A stretch of DNA of 64,000 nucleotides from Bacteroidota bacterium (lineage in GTDB: Bacteria > Bacteroidota > Bacteroidia > Chitinophagales > Chitinophagaceae), in the NCBI GenBank assembly GCA_005882315.1, contig VBAR01000001.1:879736-943735 (forward strand), in the 5' to 3' direction. The position numbers and the translations under genes are program-made. Every line of letters starts with the position of its first letter. Position 1 is the stretch's first letter. This document shows positions 57,113 to 64,000 of the stretch, piece after piece. The notes under the pieces were generated by a model that saw only the letters and a program-made list of their open reading frames with translations, was not told the origin of the DNA and did no database searches.

Positions 57113-58984
57113 CTATTTGATCGAATTTAGCCAATTCCTTAACCGTTCCATCCAGTTATCGTCAGTTGTTTTATTATACATCCCAAAACCATGTCCGCCT
57201 TTGGGATATAAATGCATTTCAACAGGCACTTTATTCTTTACACATGCCTGGTAAAAACGAACGCTGTTCTCAACAGGCACTGTTGCATCATCGCTTGCAT
57301 GAATTAAAAATGTTGGTGGTGTTGTTGGAGTAACCTGCAATTCATTGGAGTAAAAATCGAATTTCTCCTTTGACGCATTTGCACCAACTAAATTGTTCCT
57401 TGAACCTTTATGCCCAAATGTGCTATCAAATGTAATTACGGGATAAATCAAGATAGCAAAGTCAGGACGAGCAGAGGTTGTATCATCGTTAGCAGCATCG
57501 GCTTTAAAATTAAAATGCGTTGCAGCAGTTGATGCTAAATGTCCTCCTGCTGAAAAACCCATGATACCGATCTTGTTTCTATCAACTCCAAACTCTTTTG
57601 CATTACTTCTTACAAATCGTATTGCTTGTTGTGCGTCTTGTAAAGGTGCCAAACTTCTATCAATGTTTATTGAATCATCAGGCAACCGATATTTTAAAAC
57701 AAATGCTGTAATACCCCAACGATTCATTTCTTCTGCAACTCTTGTTCCTTCCTTATCAAACGCAAGGATAGAATAACCACCACCCGGGCAAATGATCACT
57801 GCTTTGCCATTTGGCTTTGCTGGTTTAAAAACTGTAAGTGTTGGATTGCTCACTTTTGCAATTCGTGTAACATTATCCCTAGTAACTGAATTCTCTTTAT
57901 CAGCAATTAGTTTGTTATTTGGAACAGCATCTTTATATAAGTTAATAACAGGCTGTGTTTTTTTTGCAAAAGCAGTGTAGTCAAACTGGTTTGCTGGTTT
58001 ATCTGAAAACCAAGCACCACTTACTCCCTCTTCTTTTGATGAAAAAGAAAAAACAGTTGCTAGTGAATACCTCTGTGCTTCTTTATCATTTAATTGCTTT
58101 GACCATTTAACTCTTTTAGCTGGTGCAGCACCTTCCCCCGTGGATTTGTACTCAGAATAAAAAACCGTTTTTTCATTTTCAGGATTGCTCCAATTATTCC
58201 ATCCTTCAGGTGCAATTGCTTTTGTAAGATCGCAACGAATGAAAACTGTTTTGGCATTTGCTCTCCAAGGCCTTCCTAAATAAAGCTTGTTAACACCAGA
58301 GTCCGCTATTATTTTACAATCGATAAAAACATAGCCAAAGGGTTTTCCTTTAGTCGTACTCGCAGCCGTGATATAAGAATTTGTTTTAGCTCTCATTGTA
58401 CAATTTTGAAAAACAGTTGTAGCTGGTCCGAAAATAAAATCAGTTGTACCTTCTATATAGCAATTCAGAAAAAGTTGTCTTGAGTTTTCACCGCTTGTAA
58501 AAATGGTATCCTGGTTACCAAGGAATTTGCAATTCTTAAAAACAGCTTTATCTGCATCAACATACAAAGCCAATGCCTGTCCAACAGGTCCAGCGCTGTT
58601 TGCAAACGTAATATTCTCTGCCCTGAAACGGTTACCAGAAATTTTTGCAGTGAAAGAAGTAAAGGTTGTATGCTTTCCTTTGCCAGAATAATCATTGAAA
58701 GTGATAATTGTGCTGTCAACATTTTCTCCAATAAAAGTTACATCTACATTGTTTGCAGGTAATTCTATCTTCTCATTATAAATTCCATTCTTAATATAAA
58801 CTGTTATCGGAGCAAGAGGATAAACACGAATAGCATCAATGGCATCTTGTATAAATGCGTAATCACCTGTTCCATCTTTTGCTACCGTAAATACATATTT
58901 GTATTGCTGTGGATTGGCTGTTTGTGCATTAGAAAAAACTGAAGTAACAATTAATGCAATTATTATGAATGTTGACTTTATCAA
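57113..58984 (-). CDS. bimodular pectin methylesterase (CE8) - alpha/beta hydrolase esterase fusion
   Basis: A 623-residue secreted protein with two complete enzymes. Residues about 25-315 are a CE8 methylesterase with GQALA (135-139), catalytic Asp159 in NQDT, Asp182 in DFIFG and Arg238 in GRPW. Residues about 380-620 are an alpha/beta hydrolase of the acetyl-esterase kind with an oxyanion-type CPGGGY block (399-404), nucleophile Ser478 in GFSAG, Asp566 and His598 in GGHGF. Together it could remove methyl and acetyl esters from pectin. The start is TTG 58984 (MIKSTFIIIALIV). See the split pair at 60326-62198. Confidence 0.93.
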   Translation of the reverse strand: MIKSTFIIIALIVTSVFSNAQTANPQQYKYVFTVAKDGTGDYAFIQDAIDAIRVYPLAPITVYIKNGIYNEKIELPANNVDVTFIGENVDSTIITFNDYSGKGKHTTFTSFTAKISGNRFRAENITFANSAGPVGQALALYVDADKAVFKNCKFLGNQDTIFTSGENSRQLFLNCYIEGTTDFIFGPATTVFQNCTMRAKTNSYITAASTTKGKPFGYVFIDCKIIADSGVNKLYLGRPWRANAKTVFIRCDLTKAIAPEGWNNWSNPENEKTVFYSEYKSTGEGAAPAKRVKWSKQLNDKEAQRYSLATVFSFSSKEEGVSGAWFSDKPANQFDYTAFAKKTQPVINLYKDAVPNNKLIADKENSVTRDNVTRIAKVSNPTLTVFKPAKPNGKAVIICPGGGYSILAFDKEGTRVAEEMNRWGITAFVLKYRLPDDSINIDRSLAPLQDAQQAIRFVRSNAKEFGVDRNKIGIMGFSAGGHLASTAATHFNFKADAANDDTTSARPDFAILIYPVITFDSTFGHKGSRNNLVGANASKEKFDFYSNELQVTPTTPPTFLIHASDDATVPVENSVRFYQACVKNKVPVEMHLYPKGGHGFGMYNKTTDDNWMERLRNWLNSIK

Positions 58985-59015
58985 TGTTGATTCATTTTTT
59001 TTAAGTTCTTAATTT

Positions 59016-60311
59016 CTATTGCAACCATGCCCAATGCTTGGACCAATCCAGCAATGCATCGTTGCGCCATTTCAATACTGTTTTACCGCCCTGCCACGTT
59101 CCGTCAAACAGTTCGGGACTGGATTTGTCGGTATACCAATTGGCACCTAATATATAGTCTGTTGAACGGGTTTTACCGGGCCAAATATTATCCACCACCA
59201 ATTGTCCGATTTGTTCAAGAAAACCGGGAATGGGCGAGGTAATTTTATACGTTAACGCTTCGGTTTGTTTGGGACAGTATTTAATCGCATAATCACCATT
59301 GCCAAGATAAAAGCCAGCCCATTTTTGTTCACCGATTTGTGCTTTAACAGTCATAGTAAAACAAGCGGAGTCAGGCGGAATATTAATTATGGGACCTTTG
59401 AAATGAAACTCTACCACTGAATAAACTGTTATCGTATCTGCCAATGTGGTATTGCGATTATACACGATCCTCGGGCTACGATCTAACTTTTCAAAACTAC
59501 CTCCCCAACTTTCTTTGGATGGATCATTGGGATTTCCATCCATCATATACAGCAGAGAAGGCGTATCACCCATTTTAATGTTTCCTTTATAATAGTTTTT
59601 ATAATCCTTTCCTAAATATCCGGCATCACGAATATAACTATCATAGTAATTGCGGTTTCTTAAACTATCGGGTACCCCGTTATCAGAAAAGAAACCATAA
59701 TAAGAACTATTTACTTCAATAAACCACAGTTCAGGAAAGTTTGCAACTATATAAGAGTAACTGTTAGCACTCCATTTTTTATTGGGGCCTCCGATCCAAT
59801 AGATCTTGATCTTAGTTTTAATTTCAGGTGCGTCATGTAATGCCTGCGCTACATCTTCCAGGCCGCCCCAAACCAAAATCCAAAGTGGCTCTTTAGTTTT
59901 CTTTTTTGCGCATTTAATAATCCAATCTGAACCTTCGGTTGCCATTGTATAACCGACGAATGGTGCTGCACCATGCTTGCCCTGTTTACATACTTCCCGC
60001 AAGGCACCTGGTGAAGGATAGTCTTTCACATGTTGTTTGAGCTTCGGCAGATCCTTCTCATACAGATCGATCATATCAAGAATATTCTGCTTTGTACCGT
60101 GACCGTAAGAGGGAGAGGAAATGAGTCCTTCGATTTTGAACATATAGCTGTACATGAGAAAATGAGTCATTGATTGATTATCGTCAGGATCAGTGCCACC
60201 AATGTCAGTACTAATAAGAATACGTGGTTTAACCGGAACAGGTTTCTGTGCCATCAAGACATTTGCAGTTATTGAAAAAAGATATATCAAAATGGTACTT
60301 TTAATAGTCAT
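59016..60311 (-). CDS. secreted DUF1593 (nucleoside-hydrolase-like) protein
   Basis: 431 residues with a signal peptide (1-21). The opening ILISTDIGGTDPDDNQSM is the DUF1593 hallmark and resembles the Ca-binding DxDxxxxDD of nucleoside hydrolases. IYWIGGPNKKWS and the C-terminal beta-sandwich domain (about 330-430) complete the family layout. Members cluster with glycan-degrading enzymes. Their reaction is not established to my knowledge. Its presence inside this pectin cluster, 15 bp from CE8, points to a carbohydrate or glycoside substrate. Confidence 0.85.
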   Translation of the reverse strand: MTIKSTILIYLFSITANVLMAQKPVPVKPRILISTDIGGTDPDDNQSMTHFLMYSYMFKIEGLISSPSYGHGTKQNILDMIDLYEKDLPKLKQHVKDYPSPGALREVCKQGKHGAAPFVGYTMATEGSDWIIKCAKKKTKEPLWILVWGGLEDVAQALHDAPEIKTKIKIYWIGGPNKKWSANSYSYIVANFPELWFIEVNSSYYGFFSDNGVPDSLRNRNYYDSYIRDAGYLGKDYKNYYKGNIKMGDTPSLLYMMDGNPNDPSKESWGGSFEKLDRSPRIVYNRNTTLADTITVYSVVEFHFKGPIINIPPDSACFTMTVKAQIGEQKWAGFYLGNGDYAIKYCPKQTEALTYKITSPIPGFLEQIGQLVVDNIWPGKTRSTDYILGANWYTDKSSPELFDGTWQGGKTVLKWRNDALLDWSKHWAWLQ

Positions 60312-60325
60312 CCCTCTTTGAATAT

Positions 60326-61261
60326 TTACCAGCTTTGCAAAAATTTTTTCAAATCATATTTTTTTGCCTCTTCGTCAGTTAACTGTCTTGACCAGTTCAC
60401 TCTTTTCTCCGGATCAGACGAAGGACCATAATTTTTATACTCCGCATAGCGGGTTGTTTTATAATTATCGGTATTGTTCCAGTTGCTCCAACCTTCTGGT
60501 TTTATATGTTCACCAATAAAACACTTTATATATACAACACTAGCATAAGGCCGCCAAGGTCTTCCTAAAGAAACATTATGCAGAGAAGTATCACCTGTTA
60601 ATTTGCAATCATTAAAAACATATCCGAATTCTTTTTCTTTTGGAGTAGATGCTGCAGTAACATGAGAGTTTTTCTTACTATGAATATGACATTTCTCAAA
60701 CCAAACAGTAGCAGACCCAAAAATAAAATCTGTTGTACCTTCTATATAACAGTTTTCATAGTACTGCCTGCTCTTTTCACTGCTGGTAAATAAAACATCC
60801 TGGTTGCCGATGAATCGGCAATTTCTGAAGATCGCTTTATCACCAACTGCTTCTACCGCTACTGCCTGGCCTGCAGTAAAACCAGCATCATTTTGAAACG
60901 TAATATTTTCAGCAGTGAAATTATCAGCTAATATTTTAAAACTCCATGAGCTTCTGGTGTTAATTGTATCGCCCTTCGGAGAGAGTTTTCCTGTATGATC
61001 ATCATAGGTTAGTATCGTATTCATTTTATCTTCCCCAATAACCGTCACCCATTTTTTTGTTGAGTCAAGAAATAATTTTTCCTTGTAAATTCCTTTTTTG
61101 ACAAAGACAGTTACGGGTTTATTATTTTTTTCCGAAATAGAATTAAAAGCCGACTGTACCGTTTGATAATTGCCGCTGCCATCTGCTGCAACAATTATTT
61201 TTTGCTGAGCAGTAACAGTAATAACAAAACATGATACTATAAACAAGAAAGCAATTTTCAT
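60326..61261 (-). CDS. CE8 pectin methylesterase
   Basis: Secreted methylesterase of 311 residues with a signal peptide (1-18). All CE8 blocks are intact: GQAVA (131-135), Asp155 in NQDVLF, Asp178 in TDFIFG and Arg234 in LGRPW. It demethylates homogalacturonan so that PL10 and GH28 can act. ATG 61261 begins ten bases after the esterase stop; ATG-like upstream starts at 61297 would overlap it. The adjacent esterase makes this the unfused version of the fusion gene nearby. Confidence 0.95.
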   Translation of the reverse strand: MKIAFLFIVSCFVITVTAQQKIIVAADGSGNYQTVQSAFNSISEKNNKPVTVFVKKGIYKEKLFLDSTKKWVTVIGEDKMNTILTYDDHTGKLSPKGDTINTRSSWSFKILADNFTAENITFQNDAGFTAGQAVAVEAVGDKAIFRNCRFIGNQDVLFTSSEKSRQYYENCYIEGTTDFIFGSATVWFEKCHIHSKKNSHVTAASTPKEKEFGYVFNDCKLTGDTSLHNVSLGRPWRPYASVVYIKCFIGEHIKPEGWSNWNNTDNYKTTRYAEYKNYGPSSDPEKRVNWSRQLTDEEAKKYDLKKFLQSW

Positions 61262-61271
61262 TTGGCAATCA

Positions 61272-62198
61272 TTATTTAAAAGGTATTGGCGGAACAAAAC
61301 CCATTTCTTTCAGCCACGCTTCCAGCAGGTTCATCCATAGATCGGTTGAACCGGGGTTATCATCCAATCTTATTCCGTGCCCGCCCTGCGGAAATATATG
61401 TATGCTTGCATTTATTTTTTTATCGATCATCGCCTGGTAAAGCTGCAAACTGTTTTGTACTTTAACTGTACTGTCATTTAAAGCATGTACTATAAAAGTT
61501 GCGGGAGTAAAAGACGAAACCTGTAGTTCATTGGAATATTTTTCAATCATTTCCTTTGTGCTGTCTGCACCGATAAAATATTTTTTACTCCCGGGATGTG
61601 CATACTTACCCATAGTGGTTACCGGGGAAAGCAGTACCATAAAGTCAGGACGATAATTAAATGTGTCCAACGCATCTTGTATCAAAGAAACATCTTCAGC
61701 ATGTGTGCCAAGCATACCTGCCACATGACCACCGGCACTAACTCCCATCACACCGACTTTATCGGGTTTAATATTCCACTTCACAGCATTGGCCCTAATT
61801 AATTTCATGGCCCGTTGTGCATCCTGTAATGGCGCTAATTGTTTTTTCTGCAAATCGGTTTGATGCGGCAAACGATAGATCAATACAAATGCATTTATGC
61901 CAATTGAATTATACCATTTAGCCAGATTGAATCCATTGTATATATAGGAGACTCTTTCATAACCACCGCCGGGACATATCAGCACAGCTGTTCCTTTATT
62001 CTCAGACTGCGGCACAACAAATGTGTACATGCCTGGCGTAGCTACTCTCCATATCCTTTCGTTGTAAATACTATCGGTTACATTTTTTCCATTAAAGTTT
62101 GGTTTTTTTCCCTGTGGCCAAAGCGGAATAAACTCCTGTGCCTGTAATATAACAAACGAACAAACTGCAACAAGAAATATGAAAATCGTTTTTATCAT
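61272..62198 (-). CDS. secreted alpha/beta hydrolase esterase
   Basis: A 308-residue acetyl-esterase-like hydrolase with a signal peptide (1-20). The catalytic triad is Ser154 in GVSAG (152-156), Asp242 and His274 in GGHGI; CPGGGY (75-80) supplies the oxyanion hole. It closely resembles the C-terminal half of the CE8-esterase fusion. Acetyl removal from pectin is inferred from neighbours. It starts 49 bp after the PL10 stop and ends 10 bp before the CE8 start. Confidence 0.92.
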   Translation of the reverse strand: MIKTIFIFLVAVCSFVILQAQEFIPLWPQGKKPNFNGKNVTDSIYNERIWRVATPGMYTFVVPQSENKGTAVLICPGGGYERVSYIYNGFNLAKWYNSIGINAFVLIYRLPHQTDLQKKQLAPLQDAQRAMKLIRANAVKWNIKPDKVGVMGVSAGGHVAGMLGTHAEDVSLIQDALDTFNYRPDFMVLLSPVTTMGKYAHPGSKKYFIGADSTKEMIEKYSNELQVSSFTPATFIVHALNDSTVKVQNSLQLYQAMIDKKINASIHIFPQGGHGIRLDDNPGSTDLWMNLLEAWLKEMGFVPPIPFK

Positions 62199-62247
62199 TT
62201 ACTAAATACTTTTTTCAAAAACTCATCAGTATATTTCTTTAATAACT

Positions 62248-63264
62248 TTAATGCATTCTTTTTAACCAATCGGGGTATTCCTTTTCCAGTAAGTTTTTTG
62301 CCCATGTGCCATACCAGGCATAGCCATTGCGCCGCTCATAACCTATTTCCTGGATCGAATACTTTTTAATACCATCCCTGTCGCAGAAGAAAGGCTTATT
62401 AGTTTCAATCTCGTAGTACCGTGCCCACATGATTGATGCACTGTCGGCCACCAATAGCTTATCTTTTCCTTTTGGGGTACCCGGAGCAGGGTTGTCAACA
62501 ATTTTATATCCTGTAATTTTTACAAGCTGCAACCATTCGATGGCCGCGTTGATCGCATTTTTTATTTCCTGTGACGGGTTGGGTTGTTTGATAAGAAACC
62601 CCACAATATTTACACTTTCAGAACCGCTGATAGAAGGCAATTCATATGCCCTGGCTTTTGCAGGCAGGAGCGTTGATTCATCGTATTGCTGGCACCAGGC
62701 TGTAAGTTTGCCATTTACTTTTATCTGTGTTTTTAAAATACATTCAATGCCTTTACTTACTGCTTTTGTACTGGGCTCAATTAAACCTGCATTGACAATA
62801 TCAAGATCATTTTGCTTTAGTGCAACATCCTGCAATACATTTAATGTATTGATTATCGCATTATCATTATAAGTGACCTGAGCCCTGTACGAGCTTTTAT
62901 CCGGATAGTACTGTGGCCATCCTCCATTTTTATACTGAGCTTTTAACAGAAAGCGAATACCATTCTCAGCAGCAGCAAGGTATTTGGGATTGTTGATTTT
63001 TTTATAGGTCTTTACCAGGTACCTGATCTCTTTAGCCGTTGAACCGTTATCTATATTAGCATCATCCTTTTTAGCTTCTGCTGCAATATCAGATTTTTCG
63101 GCTGCAGAAAATTCAACATTGTAGTCAAATGCTTTTCCTTTAAACTGTTTGGACCAGCCTCCGTTCCCCCGCTGGAACAACAGCATATTGTCTGCCTGCA
63201 GATCCTGGGCATTGGCTTGTACAAAAAATAAACCGGCAACAATACTTAGAAAAAATTTTGACAC
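62248..63264 (-). CDS. pelA: PL10 pectate lyase
   Basis: Secreted pectate lyase of family PL10, about 338 residues, cutting polygalacturonate by beta-elimination with Ca2+. Family blocks include FQRGNGGWSKQ, NGGWPQYYPD, YNDNAI and the ELPSISGSESVNI block with catalytic-type Arg before it (RAYELPSISG), ending with CDRDGIKKYSIQEI and ERRNGYAWYGTW. The GTG at 63264 gives a clean signal peptide (MSKFFLSIVAGLFFVQANA) and lies 10 bases after the CE12 stop. A TTG at 63309 overlaps CE12 and is less likely. Confidence 0.93.
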   Translation of the reverse strand: MSKFFLSIVAGLFFVQANAQDLQADNMLLFQRGNGGWSKQFKGKAFDYNVEFSAAEKSDIAAEAKKDDANIDNGSTAKEIRYLVKTYKKINNPKYLAAAENGIRFLLKAQYKNGGWPQYYPDKSSYRAQVTYNDNAIINTLNVLQDVALKQNDLDIVNAGLIEPSTKAVSKGIECILKTQIKVNGKLTAWCQQYDESTLLPAKARAYELPSISGSESVNIVGFLIKQPNPSQEIKNAINAAIEWLQLVKITGYKIVDNPAPGTPKGKDKLLVADSASIMWARYYEIETNKPFFCDRDGIKKYSIQEIGYERRNGYAWYGTWAKNLLEKEYPDWLKRMH

Positions 63265-63274
63265 GCTATAGATT

Positions 63275-64000
63275 TTATTTTTTAACAGGAGCAATAATAT
63301 AACTGGCAAGTCCTGGTACTTGGTTTTTTATTTCTGCTAATACCAATTGTGCTATCAGTCTTGCACCTAGCTCATTAAAATGCGTATTATCTTCTTTTCC
63401 TTCCGGATGATTTGGATGTTCCCCGGGTTTTAACTGGAGAAATAAAAGTTTAGAATTTTCTACACCCATTTGTTGATAAAGCTGCTGTCCTTTTTTATCC
63501 ATATCTATCATCGGGACATTTTCTTTTGCAGCCACATCTCTTACAATTTGTGAATACACATCATGTGTACCAACAACTTTTCCTGTGGAATCAAATTTTC
63601 GTCTTGCAACAGGAGTAAGCAATATGGGATTTAACTTTTTACTTCTTGCTTCTGCAATAAAGACTGTAAGATTATTTCGGAATTCAGGCTCAGTTGTCGC
63701 ATTTGATTTTGTTGGTACTTCATCATTGTGACCAAACTGGATCAGCACATAATCCCCTTCCGAAGATTCATCCAGTATTTGTTTCCAGAGTCCTTCATTA
63801 CGAAATGATTTGGTGCTGCGTCCATTCTTTGCTTTGTTGACAACGGTTACTGTGCTATCCCAGAAATAAACAAACGGCATTCCCCATCCAGTTTCGGGAT
63901 AAGCTTTTGTTTCTTTAATACTGGCTGTACTATCTCCGGCAATAAATATTTTTATTTTCCTTTTATCTGGCAAAATAAATGCAAGTGAACAGATGGCTAA
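63275..64000 (-). CDS. CE12 rhamnogalacturonan acetylesterase, 5' end cut by window
   Basis: SGNH/GDSL-type esterase. FIAGDSTAS carries the Ser nucleophile, QFGHND the oxyanion residues, and DNTHFNELGA the Asp/His pair. These are the marks of rhamnogalacturonan acetylesterases. The reading frame stays open to the right edge; the last nine codons read LAICSLAFI, part of a signal peptide, so the true start is beyond 64000. At least 240 residues are visible. It is the first visible gene of the third unit. Confidence 0.88.
   Translation of the reverse strand, partial: LAICSLAFILPDKRKIKIFIAGDSTASIKETKAYPETGWGMPFVYFWDSTVTVVNKAKNGRSTKSFRNEGLWKQILDESSEGDYVLIQFGHNDEVPTKSNATTEPEFRNNLTVFIAEARSKKLNPILLTPVARRKFDSTGKVVGTHDVYSQIVRDVAAKENVPMIDMDKKGQQLYQQMGVENSKLLFLQLKPGEHPNHPEGKEDNTHFNELGARLIAQLVLAEIKNQVPGLASYIIAPVKK

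Overview
The window reads as a chromosome segment of a Bacteroidota bacterium, most likely family Chitinophagaceae. The reasons are: two secreted proteins ending in type-B sorting domains of the type IX secretion system (T9SS); a GldA-type gliding-motility ATPase; few Shine-Dalgarno sites; a promoter of the Bacteroidota TTG/TAnnTTTG kind before serC; and many AT-rich intergenic hairpins. This placement is by recognition of protein families. No search was run.

The left part (about 1-38 kb) is mostly housekeeping and envelope genes. It holds a beta-carbonic anhydrase facing a NhaD-type Na+/H+ antiporter, gldA facing two tandem paralogous T9SS cargo proteins, enolase, a FtsB/DivIC-like protein, endonuclease III, two outer-membrane barrel-like proteins, and a large GAF-domain protein of unknown output. 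Further on are an aldo/keto reductase-MFS pair, an AIM24 protein divergent from an M16 peptidase, a four-gene tetR-tolC-adaptor-RND efflux operon, a DUF502 membrane protein, an S1/P1-like zinc enzyme, serC with a DUF1015 gene, a TPR protein, a long-chain acyl-CoA synthetase, and a sigma/anti-sigma/Spy-like operon.

The right part (about 38.3-64 kb, all minus strand) is a pectin and galacturonate utilisation locus that runs off the right edge. It appears to be three transcription units. Unit 1, in transcription order, is uxaC-kduI-kdgK-yhcH-kdgA-exuT. Unit 2 is GH28 polygalacturonase-GH105-divergent CE8-uxaB-uxaA. Unit 3 is CE12 esterase (cut by the window edge)-PL10 pectate lyase-alpha/beta esterase-CE8-DUF1593-CE8/esterase fusion-Gfo/Idh/MocA-GH43-secreted Gfo/Idh/MocA-NTF2-like. 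The enzymes form a route. CE8 and CE12/alpha-beta esterases strip methyl and acetyl groups. PL10 and GH28 cut the polygalacturonate backbone, and GH105 trims unsaturated ends. ExuT imports uronates. UxaC-UxaB-UxaA turn galacturonate into 2-keto-3-deoxygluconate (KDG), KduI feeds unsaturated uronate products into the same pool, and KdgK-KdgA yield pyruvate and glyceraldehyde-3-phosphate. KduD and any SusC/SusD pair are not in this window.

The less expected signals are: a frameshifted C-terminal remnant of a GH51-like arabinofuranosidase wedged between uxaC and uxaA; a near-identical LacI-operator-like motif about 95 bp upstream of both uxaC and the GH28 gene; a repeated leader element before exuT and uxaB; and a CE8-esterase fusion beside an unfused copy of the same two enzymes. 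No tRNA, rRNA, CRISPR array, insertion sequence or prophage was seen.
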